The translations under genes were made by a program, and so were the position numbers. Below are positions 1-9,291 of a stretch of 64,000 bases of DNA, in pieces. Position 1 is the first letter of the stretch; the number at the start of each line of letters is the position of its first letter. Below the pieces are notes generated by a model. It did no database searches, had not been told where the DNA came from, and saw only the letters and a program-made list of their open reading frames with translations. This stretch comes from Notolepis coatsorum (Eukaryota > Chordata > Actinopteri > Aulopiformes > Paralepididae): contig OZ020589.1 in NCBI GenBank assembly GCA_963971535.1, forward strand, positions 53,253,188 through 53,317,187, given 5' to 3'.

Positions 1-210
1 GAGGCCCTGCTTGGCACAGTGGTAGAATCAATAATTGAACAGTAATTATGGTACTGTAAGCCAAATATTAGGATGTGTACACAGTATTGTATTGTATTTG
101 CCAAATATGAGATAATATGCTGTCAAAAAGCAGGAGATATTCATGCAAATAATTGTGCAAATGTATGGCTTCAAGTCAGCAGCATCACATTTTGTTCACC
201 AACCACCAAT
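1..210. other. Unique flank before the array, nothing recognised
   Basis: AT-rich single-copy-looking sequence that ends where the first 29-bp units begin, near 211. It holds no long open frame. The first 40 bases carry a short string, TGGCACAGTGGTAGAA, that resembles the A-box half of a tRNA, but there is no B box or cloverleaf behind it. Confidence 0.5.
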
Positions 211-1264
211 ATAGTTTATCTCTATTACTGTCATCAACTATAGTTTATCATTATTACTGTCATCAACTGTAGTTTATCATTATTACTGTCATCAACTGTA
301 GTTTATCTGTATTACTGTCATCAACTGTAGTTTATCTGTATTACTGTCATCAACTGTAGTTTATCATTATTACTGTCATCAACTGTAGTTTATCTGTATT
401 ACTGTCATCAACTGTAGTTTATCTGTATTATTGTCATCAACTGTAGTTTATCATTATTACTGTCATCAACTGTAGTTTATCTGTATTACTGTCATCAACT
501 GTAGTTTATCATTATTACTGTCATCAACTGTAGTTTATCATTATTACTGTCATCAACTGTAGTTTATCTGTATTACTGTCATCAACTGTAGTTTATCATT
601 ATTACTGTCATCAACTGTAGTTTATCTGTATTACTGTCATCAACTGTAGTTTATCTGTATTACTGTCATCAACTGTAGTTTATCATTATTACTGTCATCA
701 ACTGTAGTTTATCTGTATTACTGTCAACTGTAGTTTATCATTATTACTGTCATCAACTGTAGTTTATCTGTATTACTGTCATCAACTGTAGTTTATCTGT
801 ATTACTGTCATCAACTGTAGTTTATCTGTATTACTGTCATCAACTATAGTTTATCATTATTACTGTCATCAACTGTAGTTTATCTGTATTACTGTCATCA
901 ACTGTAGTTTATCTGTATTACTGTTATCAACTATAGTTTATCATTATTACTGTCATCAACTGTAGTTTATCATTATTACTGTCATCAACTGTAGTTTATC
1001 ATTATTACTGTCATCAACTGTAGTTTATCTGTATTACTGTCATCAACTGTAGTTTATCTGTATTACTGTCATCAACTGTAGTTTATCTGTATTACTGTCA
1101 TCAACTGTAGTTTATCATTATTACTGTCATCAACTGTAGTTTATCTGTATTACTGTCATCAACTGTAGTTTATCATTATTACTGTCATCAACTGTAGTTT
1201 ATCATTATTACTGTCATCAACTGTAGTTTATCTGTATTACTGTCATCAACTGTAGTTTATCTGT
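211..1264. repeat. 29-bp minisatellite, block 1
   Basis: About 36 tandem copies of a 29-bp unit whose constant core is CATCAACTGTAGTTTATC. The unit comes in two main forms, with CTG or CAT directly after TTTAT. The first units are slightly off consensus (CAACTATAG for CAACTGTAG), as expected at an array edge. Because 29 is not a multiple of three and the unit carries TAG and TTA, no frame stays open, so the array is not coding. Confidence 0.97.
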
Positions 1265-1955
1265 TTTTTTTTTGGATTTGATTTGATATTTTTTATTTTC
1301 GTGTCTTACATACAGATGTATGCCCAGCCCATATGGGCTTACAAGACACATAACAATAAGTATATAATAATATACTTTACCAATTACTTAACAAATGACA
1401 TAGACCAAGATGGCCATAAAAAAAGAAAAATACAAGAAAATACAATAAAACGTAATATAACACAAGCTGTACTCAATGTAAATAAACAGAAAAACAGAAA
1501 AACAAGGTGAATTCAAATACAATTATATAGGATACAGTGTGTTTTGTCTCAGGTGCCATGCCTTCTCCAAAAATCCTGCAAAACCGAAGATGTCCTCCAC
1601 AAAAAAACAACTCAACATACAGCTCTCAGACTGCCAAAACAAATCTGGGTTTGCAATTTGAATTTTTTCAAATAAAGCCCTCCTCAAAGTGGTGTACAAA
1701 GGGCAATAAAAAACAAAATGATATTCATCCTCCACCACTCCCAGATCACACAGAACACACAGCCGCTCCTCCTCAGGTTTACCCTGGAATCTACCCACTT
1801 CCACAGCCAATGGCAGGGTGCCAGACCTCAACTGGGCACACAGAGACCTCCGTCTTCTCTTTAAGTTTAACATTACATAAGGTTCAGTAAAATACTCATT
1901 TTTAATTGCAATATATTTTCTAAGTTTAGGTTTTGATTTGATTTGATTTTGGTTT
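1265..1955 (-). mobile_element. 5'-truncated LINE 3' end (non-LTR retrotransposon)
   Basis: A 690-bp insertion on the minus strand. It encodes the C-terminal tail of a LINE polyprotein and then a 3' UTR ending in a TCAAA-type pentamer tail and an A run (1264-1290 read on the minus strand). The 3' UTR contains an imperfect inverted repeat, GTGTCTT pairing with AAGACAC around 1301-1350, with CCCATATGGG inside it. A second TTTGA-rich stretch lies at the other end (1929-1955). No clear target-site duplication can be told apart from the array itself. Confidence 0.8.
1523..1873 (-). pseudogene. C-terminal fragment of LINE ORF2
   Basis: A 116-residue open stretch with a zinc-knuckle-like Cys-His pattern: ERLCVLCD, about ten residues, then EDEYHFVFYCPLY. 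This pattern lies downstream of the reverse transcriptase in several non-LTR clades found in fish. The reverse transcriptase and endonuclease domains are absent, so this is a dead 5'-truncated copy. The clade (I/Nimb-like or another) cannot be settled from this fragment. The plus-strand frame over the same bases is a shadow. Confidence 0.7.
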
Positions 1956-4092
1956 TGTAGTTTATCATTATTACTGTCATCAACTGTAGTTTATCATTAT
2001 TACTGTCATCAACTGTAGTTTATCATTATTACTGTCATCAACTGTAGTTTATCATTATTACTGTCATCAACTGTAGTTTATCTGTATTACTGTCATCAAC
2101 TGTAGTTTATCATTATTACTGTCATCAACTGTAGTTTATCTGTATTACTGTCATCAACTGTAGTTTATCTGTATTACTGTCATCAACTGTAGTTTATCAT
2201 TATTACTGTCATCAACTGTAGTTTATCTGTATTACTGTCATCAACTGTAGTTTATCATTATTCCTGTCATCAACTGTAGTTTATCATTATTACTGTCATC
2301 AACTGTAGTTTATCATTATTACTGTCATCAACTGTAGTTTATCTGTATTACTGTCATCAACTGTAGTTTATCATTATTACTGTCATCAACTGTAGTTTAT
2401 CATTATTACTGTCATCAACTGTAGTTAACTGTATTACTGTCATCAACTGTAGTTTATCATTATCACTGTCATCAACTGTAGTTTATCTGTATTACTGTCA
2501 TCAACTGTAGTTTATCTGTATTACTGTCATCAACTGTAGTTTATCATTATTCCTGCCATCAACTGTAGTTTATCTGTATTACTGTCATCAACTGTAGTTT
2601 ATCATTATTACTGTCATCAACTGTAGTTTATCATTATTACTGTCATCAACTGTAGTTTATCTGTATTACTGTCATCAACTGTAGTTTATCATTATTACTG
2701 TCATCAACTGTAGTTTATCATTATTACTGTCATCAACTGTAGTTTATCATTATTACTGTCATCAACTGTAGTTTATCTGTATTACTGTCATCAACTGTAG
2801 TTTATCTGTATTACTGTCATCAACTGTAGTTTATCATTATTACTGTCATCAACTGTAGTTTATCTGTATTACTGTCATCAACTGTAGTTTATCATTATTA
2901 CTGTCATCAACTGTAGTTTATCTGTATTACTGTCATCAACTGTAGTTTATCATTATTACTGTCATCAACTGTAGTTTATCATTATTAGTTTATCATTATT
3001 ACTGTCATCAACTGTAGTTTATCTGTATTACTGTCATCAACTGTAGTTTATCATTATTACTGTCATCAACTGTAGTTTATCATTATTACTGTCATCAACT
3101 GTAGTTTATCTGTATTACTGTCATCAACTGTAGTTTATCATTATTACTGTCATCAACTGTAGTTTATCTGTATTACTGTCATCAACTGTAGTTTATCTGT
3201 ATTACTGTCATCAACTGTAGTTTATCATTATTACTGTCATCAACTGTAGTTTATCATTATTACTGTCATCAACTGTAGTTTATCTGTATTACTGTCATCA
3301 ACTGTAGTTTATCATTATTACTGTCATCAACTGTAGTTTATCATTATTACTGTCATCAACTGTAGTTTATCATTATTACTGTCATCACCTGTAGTTTATC
3401 TGTATTACTGTCATCAACTGTAGTTTATCTGTATTACTGTCATCAACTGTAGTTTATCATTATTACTGTCATCAACTGTAGTTTATCTTTATTACTGTGA
3501 TCAACTGTAGTTTATCTTTATTACTGTGATCAACTGTAGTTTATCTGTATTACTGTCATCAACTGTAGTTTATCTGTACTACTGTCATCAACTGTAGTTT
3601 ATCATTATTACTGTCATCAACTGTAGTTTATCTGTATTACTGTCATCAACTGTAGTTTATCTGTATTACTGTCATCAACTGTAGTTTATCATTATTACTG
3701 TCATCAACTGTAGTTTATCATTATTACTGTCATCAACTGTAGTTTATCTGTATTACTGTCATCAACTGTAGTTTATCATTATTACTGTCATCAACTGTAG
3801 TTTATCTGTATTACTGTCATCAACTGTAGTTGATCTGTATTACTGTCATCAACTGTAGTTTATCTGTATTACTGTCATCAACTGTAGTTTATCTGTATTA
3901 CTGTCATCAACTGTAGTTTATCATTATTACTGTCAGCAACTGTAGTTTATCTGTATTACTGTCATCAACTGTAGTTTATCTGTATTACTGTCATCAACTG
4001 TAGTTTATCATTATTACTGTCATCAACTGTAGTTTATCTGTATTACTGTCATCAACTGTAGTTTATCTGTATTACTGTCATCAACTGTAGTT
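1956..4092. repeat. 29-bp minisatellite, block 2
   Basis: About 74 units of the same 29-bp repeat, resuming directly after the LINE fragment. Both unit classes are mixed. A small rearrangement near 2985 (ATTATTAGTTTATCATTATT) and single-base variants such as GATC for CATC near 3490-3540 are present. The block ends in the middle of a unit, at GTAGTT, where the first large TIR element begins. Confidence 0.97.
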
Positions 4093-4132
4093 CTGTATCG
4101 TTAGTGGCTTAGCTTGGCTTCGCCTTCTGCAC
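4090..4132 (+). repeat. Left terminal inverted repeat of element 1
   Basis: Begins GTTCTGTATCGTTAGTGGC and runs to CTTCTGCAC. The same 43 bases read in reverse complement at 8958-9000 without a mismatch. The first three bases coincide with the array sequence, so the true boundary may be 4093. Confidence 0.85.
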
Positions 4133-4280
4133 TATCTCGCGTACGTGCACGCGTACTGAATAAACCACAAATGTACCTCTAATACCAGTATTAGTCTGAC
4201 CACACCCCTCATCAGCTTACCTTCATAAGCAGGTGTGTGGTCACCTGCTCTCCTCCTTCTCGCTTTCACCACAAGGAAGA
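4133..4280 (+). promoter_or_regulatory. Promoter-like left end module of element 1
   Basis: Downstream of the TIR lie ACTGAATAAACC, GACCACACCCCTCATC and ACCTTCATAAGCAGG. The corresponding place in element 2 reads CTATATAAGCAGG, a good TATA box, so this copy may have a weakened form. The whole stretch recurs inverted at about 9070-9240. A promoter role is an inference from the TATA-like position and from GTGAGT donor-like sites further in. Confidence 0.35.
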
Positions 4281-4374
4281 GGTGCCTCGGTAGATCCCCA
4301 CACTTGACACCATGATGGAAGAAATTGGATTAGGAACAGCTTGGGAAACAAGGATACGTTGACATCATATCTTT

Positions 4375-4402
4375 ATTTTCTCTCTCACTATTTTCGAGAA
4401 AA
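4375..4402. other. Conserved hairpin in element 1
   Basis: ATTTTCTC and GAGAAAAT form an 8-bp stem around an 11-base loop. The same stem and loop is present in element 2 near 17077-17104, in a stretch that is almost unchanged between the two otherwise diverged elements. Confidence 0.6.
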
Positions 4403-6418
4403 TACGGCGATATTGTCTTCGTACTGGAGTGTCTAGAAGATGATGATCATTCTACAAACCCTCCACCGGTTTTCGTATTGGGAGCACGCCGCTGCATGCT
4501 TCTCAACTGCAGTTCCTTGCTGTGTTTGTTGGGGTGAAACCTGTCAGGCCACAGCTGAACTGTCGGACATGCCGCTGTTGTGAGGAGCGGTGCGTTCCAG
4601 GTTGGGTGAGTAGTGTTTGCTGGCGGGCTCCACTTGTCTGTTAGTGCTATGGGGGCTACTAGACAAAGTTTATGGAAACCGGCCCCAGGCTAGGGTCCTT
4701 TGTTTAGCCGTCTAGGCGACAGAAGGCCTTGGTCTGGCGACCATTATAGTTTTAACTAGTGGGCCGCGACCATTGACACTGGTGATCCCTGTGTGTTCTG
4801 GACGAGTGGATTCTCTCTGTCACCGTGTTAAGACCCCATCTTTCATATCCAAATGAGAGTATTCCTTCACGAGGGGATATGTGCATGTAATGTGCGATAG
4901 CGGCAGATTCATGTTCAAAGTCAGCTATACAGGCCAGTTGGTACTGTGCTGATTCCGCCGGACGTGTTATTGTCACCGTTGTGAAGCGGTGTTGACGTCT
5001 TGTTTTCTCTTTTCTCTTAAAAAGTGAGGAGGGTTCAGAACGGCGGCCTGTCTGGGTGAGTGTTATGTCATTGTTTACATGTTCATAGCTTACGGTTAGC
5101 CGGTCGGTGGCCTGGCGCGGGGAGCTTGGCTTCTCGCGCGCCGCCGGGAGCTCGCTCCTGATCGCGTGCGTCGTAGATCGGCGTCTCGCGAGCGGAAGCG
5201 ATAGTACCCGAACGGCTGGAGCAGCCGTTAGCTTGATGCTATTCTGTTGAACGTGCTTTGATTTTTAACATGTTTTACACTCTTGACCACGACGTCATCC
5301 TTGACAGGGGATGTTCGTCAACCCTGCCCGAGCCTAGACGGGGATTGCGTCAACAAAGAGGACTGTAGCGACTGGTGGAGCGGCGACGCTGCCCGGATCG
5401 AACAACACGGGACGCTTGTGACTGCACTTCGCTGATCTGCGTTCCGGGCAGGTACGGGGTTGGCCAGACCCTCATAACACGTCTTCTGGTTTTACCTTGC
5501 TAAATGTATTGTGAATGACGGTGTTTTTTCCCAAAACGTGTGTTGTTGCAATGCATTTGAGATACGTTGCGGGTTGTGTGTGAGCTGTTTTTGTCACTGG
5601 CAGTAGCTTCTCCGTGCAGGTCGTGATGTATTGATCTGGTTGTTGTGTGAGAAACATCATGGTGTTTATGTGTACCGTGTACTCACTACTAAGGCAACTA
5701 ACCTATGAAGCTATGCTTGGTGACGAGTGAGTAAAAGAATGTTCTTTCTCAGACTGTAATGACAATGAACAGTGTGTTCACACATTAACAGGTTTTCCTG
5801 TTTTAACTGGCCGTATTGAGGGTAAAATAGGAGGATTGTGTTTTTTCCCCCCCCGGTTCCCTGGGGACTTTATCACCTCCTATCAGACATGTTGTGCATT
5901 AATTGTGTCTTTTGTGTGGTAGGGATACGATGTAACGCTCAGCTTGATTGCTGAGGTTGTGCTAAATCTGCTGGAGAAACTTATTTCCTAAAGGGAAATT
6001 GGTTTGGTTGCTGTCATGTGTGTTTAGCAAGGCCTGTGGTCGATACTAATCAAGAATGATGTATTCTCTCATTGTGATGATGATGGGTTGTGTGTGTCAT
6101 GTGACCTACAACTGGGTTGTACTGGCCACAGAAGCACATGTGTATGTTGGACCGGGGTTCTTAGAGCCCTCTCTATTCTGTGTTTTTCCTTAGTAAAAGT
6201 CAGATAGCAGGTTAGCTCGTGCGCTGTGTGGAGCTGTGAAACGCTTCATAGAGCTGACTATGACTGTGTCATATTCTCTTTTTGTCGTTACGTCGTATCA
6301 TGGGTGTGGGGTCGTAAAGGGGTGAACTGGTAACCTTTCCTCTCCCCATTGTCTGTCGGTCAGGGGTACACCCCCTGTCCTTCAAGGTTCCCGTCACGTG
6401 GCGGTTCGGCACGTCACG

Positions 6419-6441
6419 GGGGGGGGGGGGGGGGGGGGGGG
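6419..6441. repeat. Poly-G tract in element 1
   Basis: An uninterrupted run of more than 20 G. Element 2 has a similar run at about 19492-19512 at the same place. Its length is likely to be unreliable in the assembly. Confidence 0.85.
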
Positions 6442-7645
6442 AGGGAGTTCCTGGTCCCACGGCCTGGTATATTGGGCGTGTGCACCGCAGGAATTCCCCC
6501 GCCATAGAGTACGTCACCGTGCGCGTCTCTGTTGGTAGGACTTCCGTGTGCTGTTCAGGTCCATGTGATGGATCTGTTTTCAGGGGGGGTGGTCAGGGCT
6601 CCTCCTCACCAAGCGCCTACTCAGGCCTTCTGTGAGTTCGGACTCCTTCTTCCATGTGATCCATGTGAGGAAGCCTCCATCAGAGTACAGAGCCTTCCTC
6701 CTCAGATTGTCAAAGTGAGTGGACCCTCTAGAAGGGTCCTTTTCTATTGTATGTATATTCGATTCAATTCGTTTATTGAGTGTGTATGGGTTCGGTGCCT
6801 CTTCCCCGGAGGCCCTAAAACCAGTTTTTTACATGGCTCAAGGTGCAATATATTCTTTTCAATCTGTACAGCTCGCGTGGGAAGTCTCTCTGGGGATCCC
6901 CGTCTCTTTCCTATGGGAGGGTGGTGGGATGTAAAAATGTGAACATTTTTTACCCCGGCTGTGTAGACTGGGATACATACTGTTGATGCTTCCTTCTTTC
7001 TATTCCAGAAGTGTTGGAGTTAGGGAGTGTCACACCCCTCTTGTCGTTCCCCTGGGCGCCTTGGGGATTCAATGGCAGGTCTAAATAGCCTGTTCATTGA
7101 TGGGGGTGTGTCCCGACGCACGTATAGTGCTAGCTCGCTGTAAACAGGCGATTGACTGGCACGCCTTAGTTGCTTGTGGTTGAAACAGCGTTTTTATAAA
7201 GCAACTGAGATGGGGGTTTTTCCTCTTCCGGCGACCACATCCCATGACCTGGGTGGGTTGTCGACGGATCCTCGTTCATGTCTGGGGGATGATGACGGGA
7301 TGGATCTGAACATATGTAGTGGGGTCTCACGCCCTTGGGGTGGGCCACCAGGCGCGGTTCGTCCCGACGTCTGGGTGGCGCCTTCTTTTCATGTTAAGAT
7401 CAACACGCATATCTGCCCTTTTCCTGGGGCATGTCGGCGTGGTTAGGGCACGGGACTGGTTCTGGTCACGCTGGTCCAGATCAGTTGAACCCGTTGTCCG
7501 CCGGGGATGCAGATCTGCTGTTCTGGTACCCTGAGGGACTTGGGCTTTTTTCAGGGGGAAAAATGCCAGGTCGGTCTGGGTGTCACAGGGTTAAGCGCTA
7601 TGGAGACCCTGGTTGGGTATGTTTTTACTCAGCACTGTCGTCATG

Positions 7646-7765
7646 GCTTACAGCCATGCCATTCTGTACGCGCTCGATCTCGTCGGATCTCGGCCGCTAC
7701 ACAGGTTGGTCCTGGTTAGTACTTGGTTGGGAGACCGCCGGGGAATACCAGGAACGGTGTGCTTA
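7646..7765 (+). ncRNA. 5S rRNA-like module (pseudogene-like) in element 1
   Basis: About 120 bp, the length of a eukaryotic 5S rRNA, with its landmarks in order: GCTTACAGCCATGCCA at the start, CGATCTCGTCGGATCTCGG, CCTGGTTAGTACTTGG, GGGAGACCGCC and GGGAATACCAGG near the end. The internal control region (box C around the GGGAGACCGCC part) is well kept, while the first third and the last ten bases have drifted. A TTTTT run follows about 20 bp downstream (near 7784), a possible Pol III terminator. It is absent from element 2, which lacks the surrounding 870 bp or so. It could be a captured 5S gene, or a 5S-derived SINE (SINE3-like) head. Confidence 0.8.
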
Positions 7766-8345
7766 GGGGCTGGTTCTCCATTGTTTTTCGCTCCTCTCTC
7801 ACGCATGGCGAAGAGGGGCCTGTGGGGGTGGTTTTTTGACCTCCTCTGGTGACCCTGTGCTTCCCGTACCGCCAGGCCCGGTCCGAAGTGATGTTTGCGA
7901 CCCGTAGGCCTGGGTTAACCCTTTTTGGAAACTGGAACACTTGTACTGCGGTATAGCCGGTGTATACCCGCAGGTGTGTTTTGGAGTTTTTTCTTGAGGG
8001 GTTATAGGAACAACCACCGCATTGGGTAACACCGAGGTGGTTGATTCCCTGGTGTGTTGGAGCAGTGTCAACTCCCGGGTTCACCGGTTGAGGGTGCCCC
8101 TGCACGTTCATGACGTCTGCCAATCGTGTCAGCCTTCTCTGCCTCGACCCCTCTGGGTGGGGGTTGTTAAATGGAGGCTTGGTCATGCAACACCGCCAGC
8201 TTACGCTCCTTCCGCCGGGGCGGCTGTGTTCAGCTGTCCCCTCTGGCGCCTGTCTCGTCCGCAGTCTCCAGGCTAGGGTTAGCAGCCTGTTGCCTGGTTT
8301 TTCCCCGGTGCGCTGCCTGCTTCCGTTGGTTAACCTTTTTTGTGT

Positions 8346-8472
8346 GCTTACGGCCATGCTGACTGCCTATTCTGCAGGGTCAGTGTGCCAGGCGGTGTAC
8401 TATTGGGGGGACGGGGCCCGCTCGGCTTACTGGCCTGGTTGGTTCCGCCTGGGAATACCAGGTGCAGTAACT
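8346..8472 (+). ncRNA. Second, degenerate 5S-like module
   Basis: Starts GCTTACGGCCATGC, as a 5S gene does, and ends CCGCCTGGGAATACCAGG TGCAGTAA, close to the 5S 3' end. The roughly 70 bp between are only faintly 5S-like (CAGGGTCAG, then CTGGCCTGGTTGGTT). In element 2 the first half is kept (from 20540) but the 3' half is gone. A 5S origin is likely for the ends and unproven for the middle. Confidence 0.5.
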
Positions 8473-8934
8473 GAGGGGCCTTTGTCCGAATACGCTGGCG
8501 ATGTGGGGGGCGGGGCACTACGTGCCCACCTGGTGGGGTCTTGATGCTGGCATCATGGACTTCTCCGGGCCCCCATTCCAGGGAGTCCAGTCCTTTTGGT
8601 GGGTCTGGGTCTTCCTTCGTGCTCCGCTGCTACGGCCTTGCCACGGGGTTGGGTTTGCCCTTGACCCCGTGATTCTGGGGGCAGTAACGAGGTTGTTCCT
8701 CCGTTCGTTCCCGGGTGGCATGCGGGTTGTGCGTGTGTGTAGTCGTGGGTCAAGCCACGGTCTGCTCACCCTGTGCGTTAAGTTGCTTGAGAGCTCTTCG
8801 CACGGTCGGGTCCGTCGCCTTCCCGTGAAGCCTCTAATAGGGGGGATACCCTCCATTAGGGGGGGTCGGGGGGGCTCGGCCATCCCTGTTCTGATGGTTT
8901 TGGGGGGCTGTCAGCGGGGTGTATTTGTCAGCCA

Positions 8935-8987
8935 AGTGGCTCCGCTTGGCCTCCCTTGTGCAGAAGGCGAAGCCAAGCTAAGCCACT
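8935..8987. other. Hairpin at the right end of the element 1 body
   Basis: Arms at 8935-8950 (AGTGGCTCCGCTTGGC) and 8972-8987 (GCCAAGCTAAGCCACT) pair with two mismatches around a 21-base loop. Element 2 has a hairpin at the same place (21091-21137) with an unrelated stem sequence, so the structure and not the sequence is shared. Confidence 0.7.
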
Positions 8988-9000
8988 AACGATACAGAAC
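8958..9000 (-). repeat. Right terminal inverted repeat of the element 1 body
   Basis: Exact reverse complement of 4090-4132, ending GATACAGAAC at 9000. It is followed directly by the 22-bp spacer, not by minisatellite sequence. Confidence 0.85.
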
Positions 9001-9291
9001 GTTAGGTTATGACTATAACCAAGTTCTGTTAGTTAGGGGCGATGCTTGGCTTCGGACGGCCGCTGCAGCCCTTGACCTCACCTTGTGGTGAAAGCTTGGG
9101 AAGGAGGAGAGCAGGTGACCACACACCTGCTTATGAAGGTAAGCTGATGAGGGGTGTGGTCAGACTAATACTGGTATTAGAGGTACATTTGTGGTTTATT
9201 CAGTACGCGTGCACGTACGCGAGATAGTGCAGAAGGCGAAGCCAAGCATCGCCCCTAACTAACAGAACTTGGTTATAGTCATAACCTAACG
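9001..9291. repeat. Fold-back end module of element 1
   Basis: A 290-bp unit that begins GTTAGGTTATGACTATAACC and ends with the reverse complement of that string at 9271-9290. Inside it, GTTCTGTTAGTTAGGGG (from 9023) pairs with CCCCTAACTAACAGAAC (to 9268). Its interior repeats the element's own left end in inverse orientation (identical over about 150 bp). It could be a separate small foldback transposon sitting beside the body, or an extra end produced by aberrant transposition. Confidence 0.8.

Larger units (their letters stand above)
4093..9291. mobile_element. Large non-coding TIR element 1, with 5S rRNA-like module
   Basis: A 5.2-kb insertion between ...CTGTAGTT and TTTATC of one minisatellite unit; a TT target duplication would fit. 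Its layout is a body bounded by 43-bp perfect inverted repeats (4090-4132 and 8958-9000), a 22-bp spacer (9001-9022), a fold-back module (9023-9268) and the inverse of the spacer (9269-9290). About 150 bp of the left end recurs inverted in the fold-back module. No transposase or other convincing protein is encoded; the open frames in the GC-rich right half overlap on both strands and look like chance. The element matches element 2 (16788-21440) along most of its length. I cannot assign it to a superfamily, and it is presumably moved by enzymes supplied elsewhere. Confidence 0.8.

Noticed and set aside
1-40. tRNA-Gly-like start (CAGTGGTAGAAT)
   Set aside because: Only an A-box-like string; no B box, no cloverleaf.
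211-4092. Centromeric satellite assignment
   Set aside because: The unit length (29 bp) and phase-keeping do not by themselves show a centromere; nothing in the sequence tests it.
7716-8357. 213-aa minus-strand open frame in element 1 with a 211-aa counterpart in element 2 (19916-20551)
   Set aside because: It overlaps the 5S-like module antisense, competes with open frames on the plus strand, has no recognisable domain, and the two copies drift out of frame with each other. A GC-rich stretch poor in stops explains it.
8110-8989. Plus-strand open frames of 144 and 162 aa in the right half of element 1
   Set aside because: Tryptophan-, glycine- and leucine-rich composition from GGGG/GTTGG sequence, no domain, and not kept in frame in element 2.
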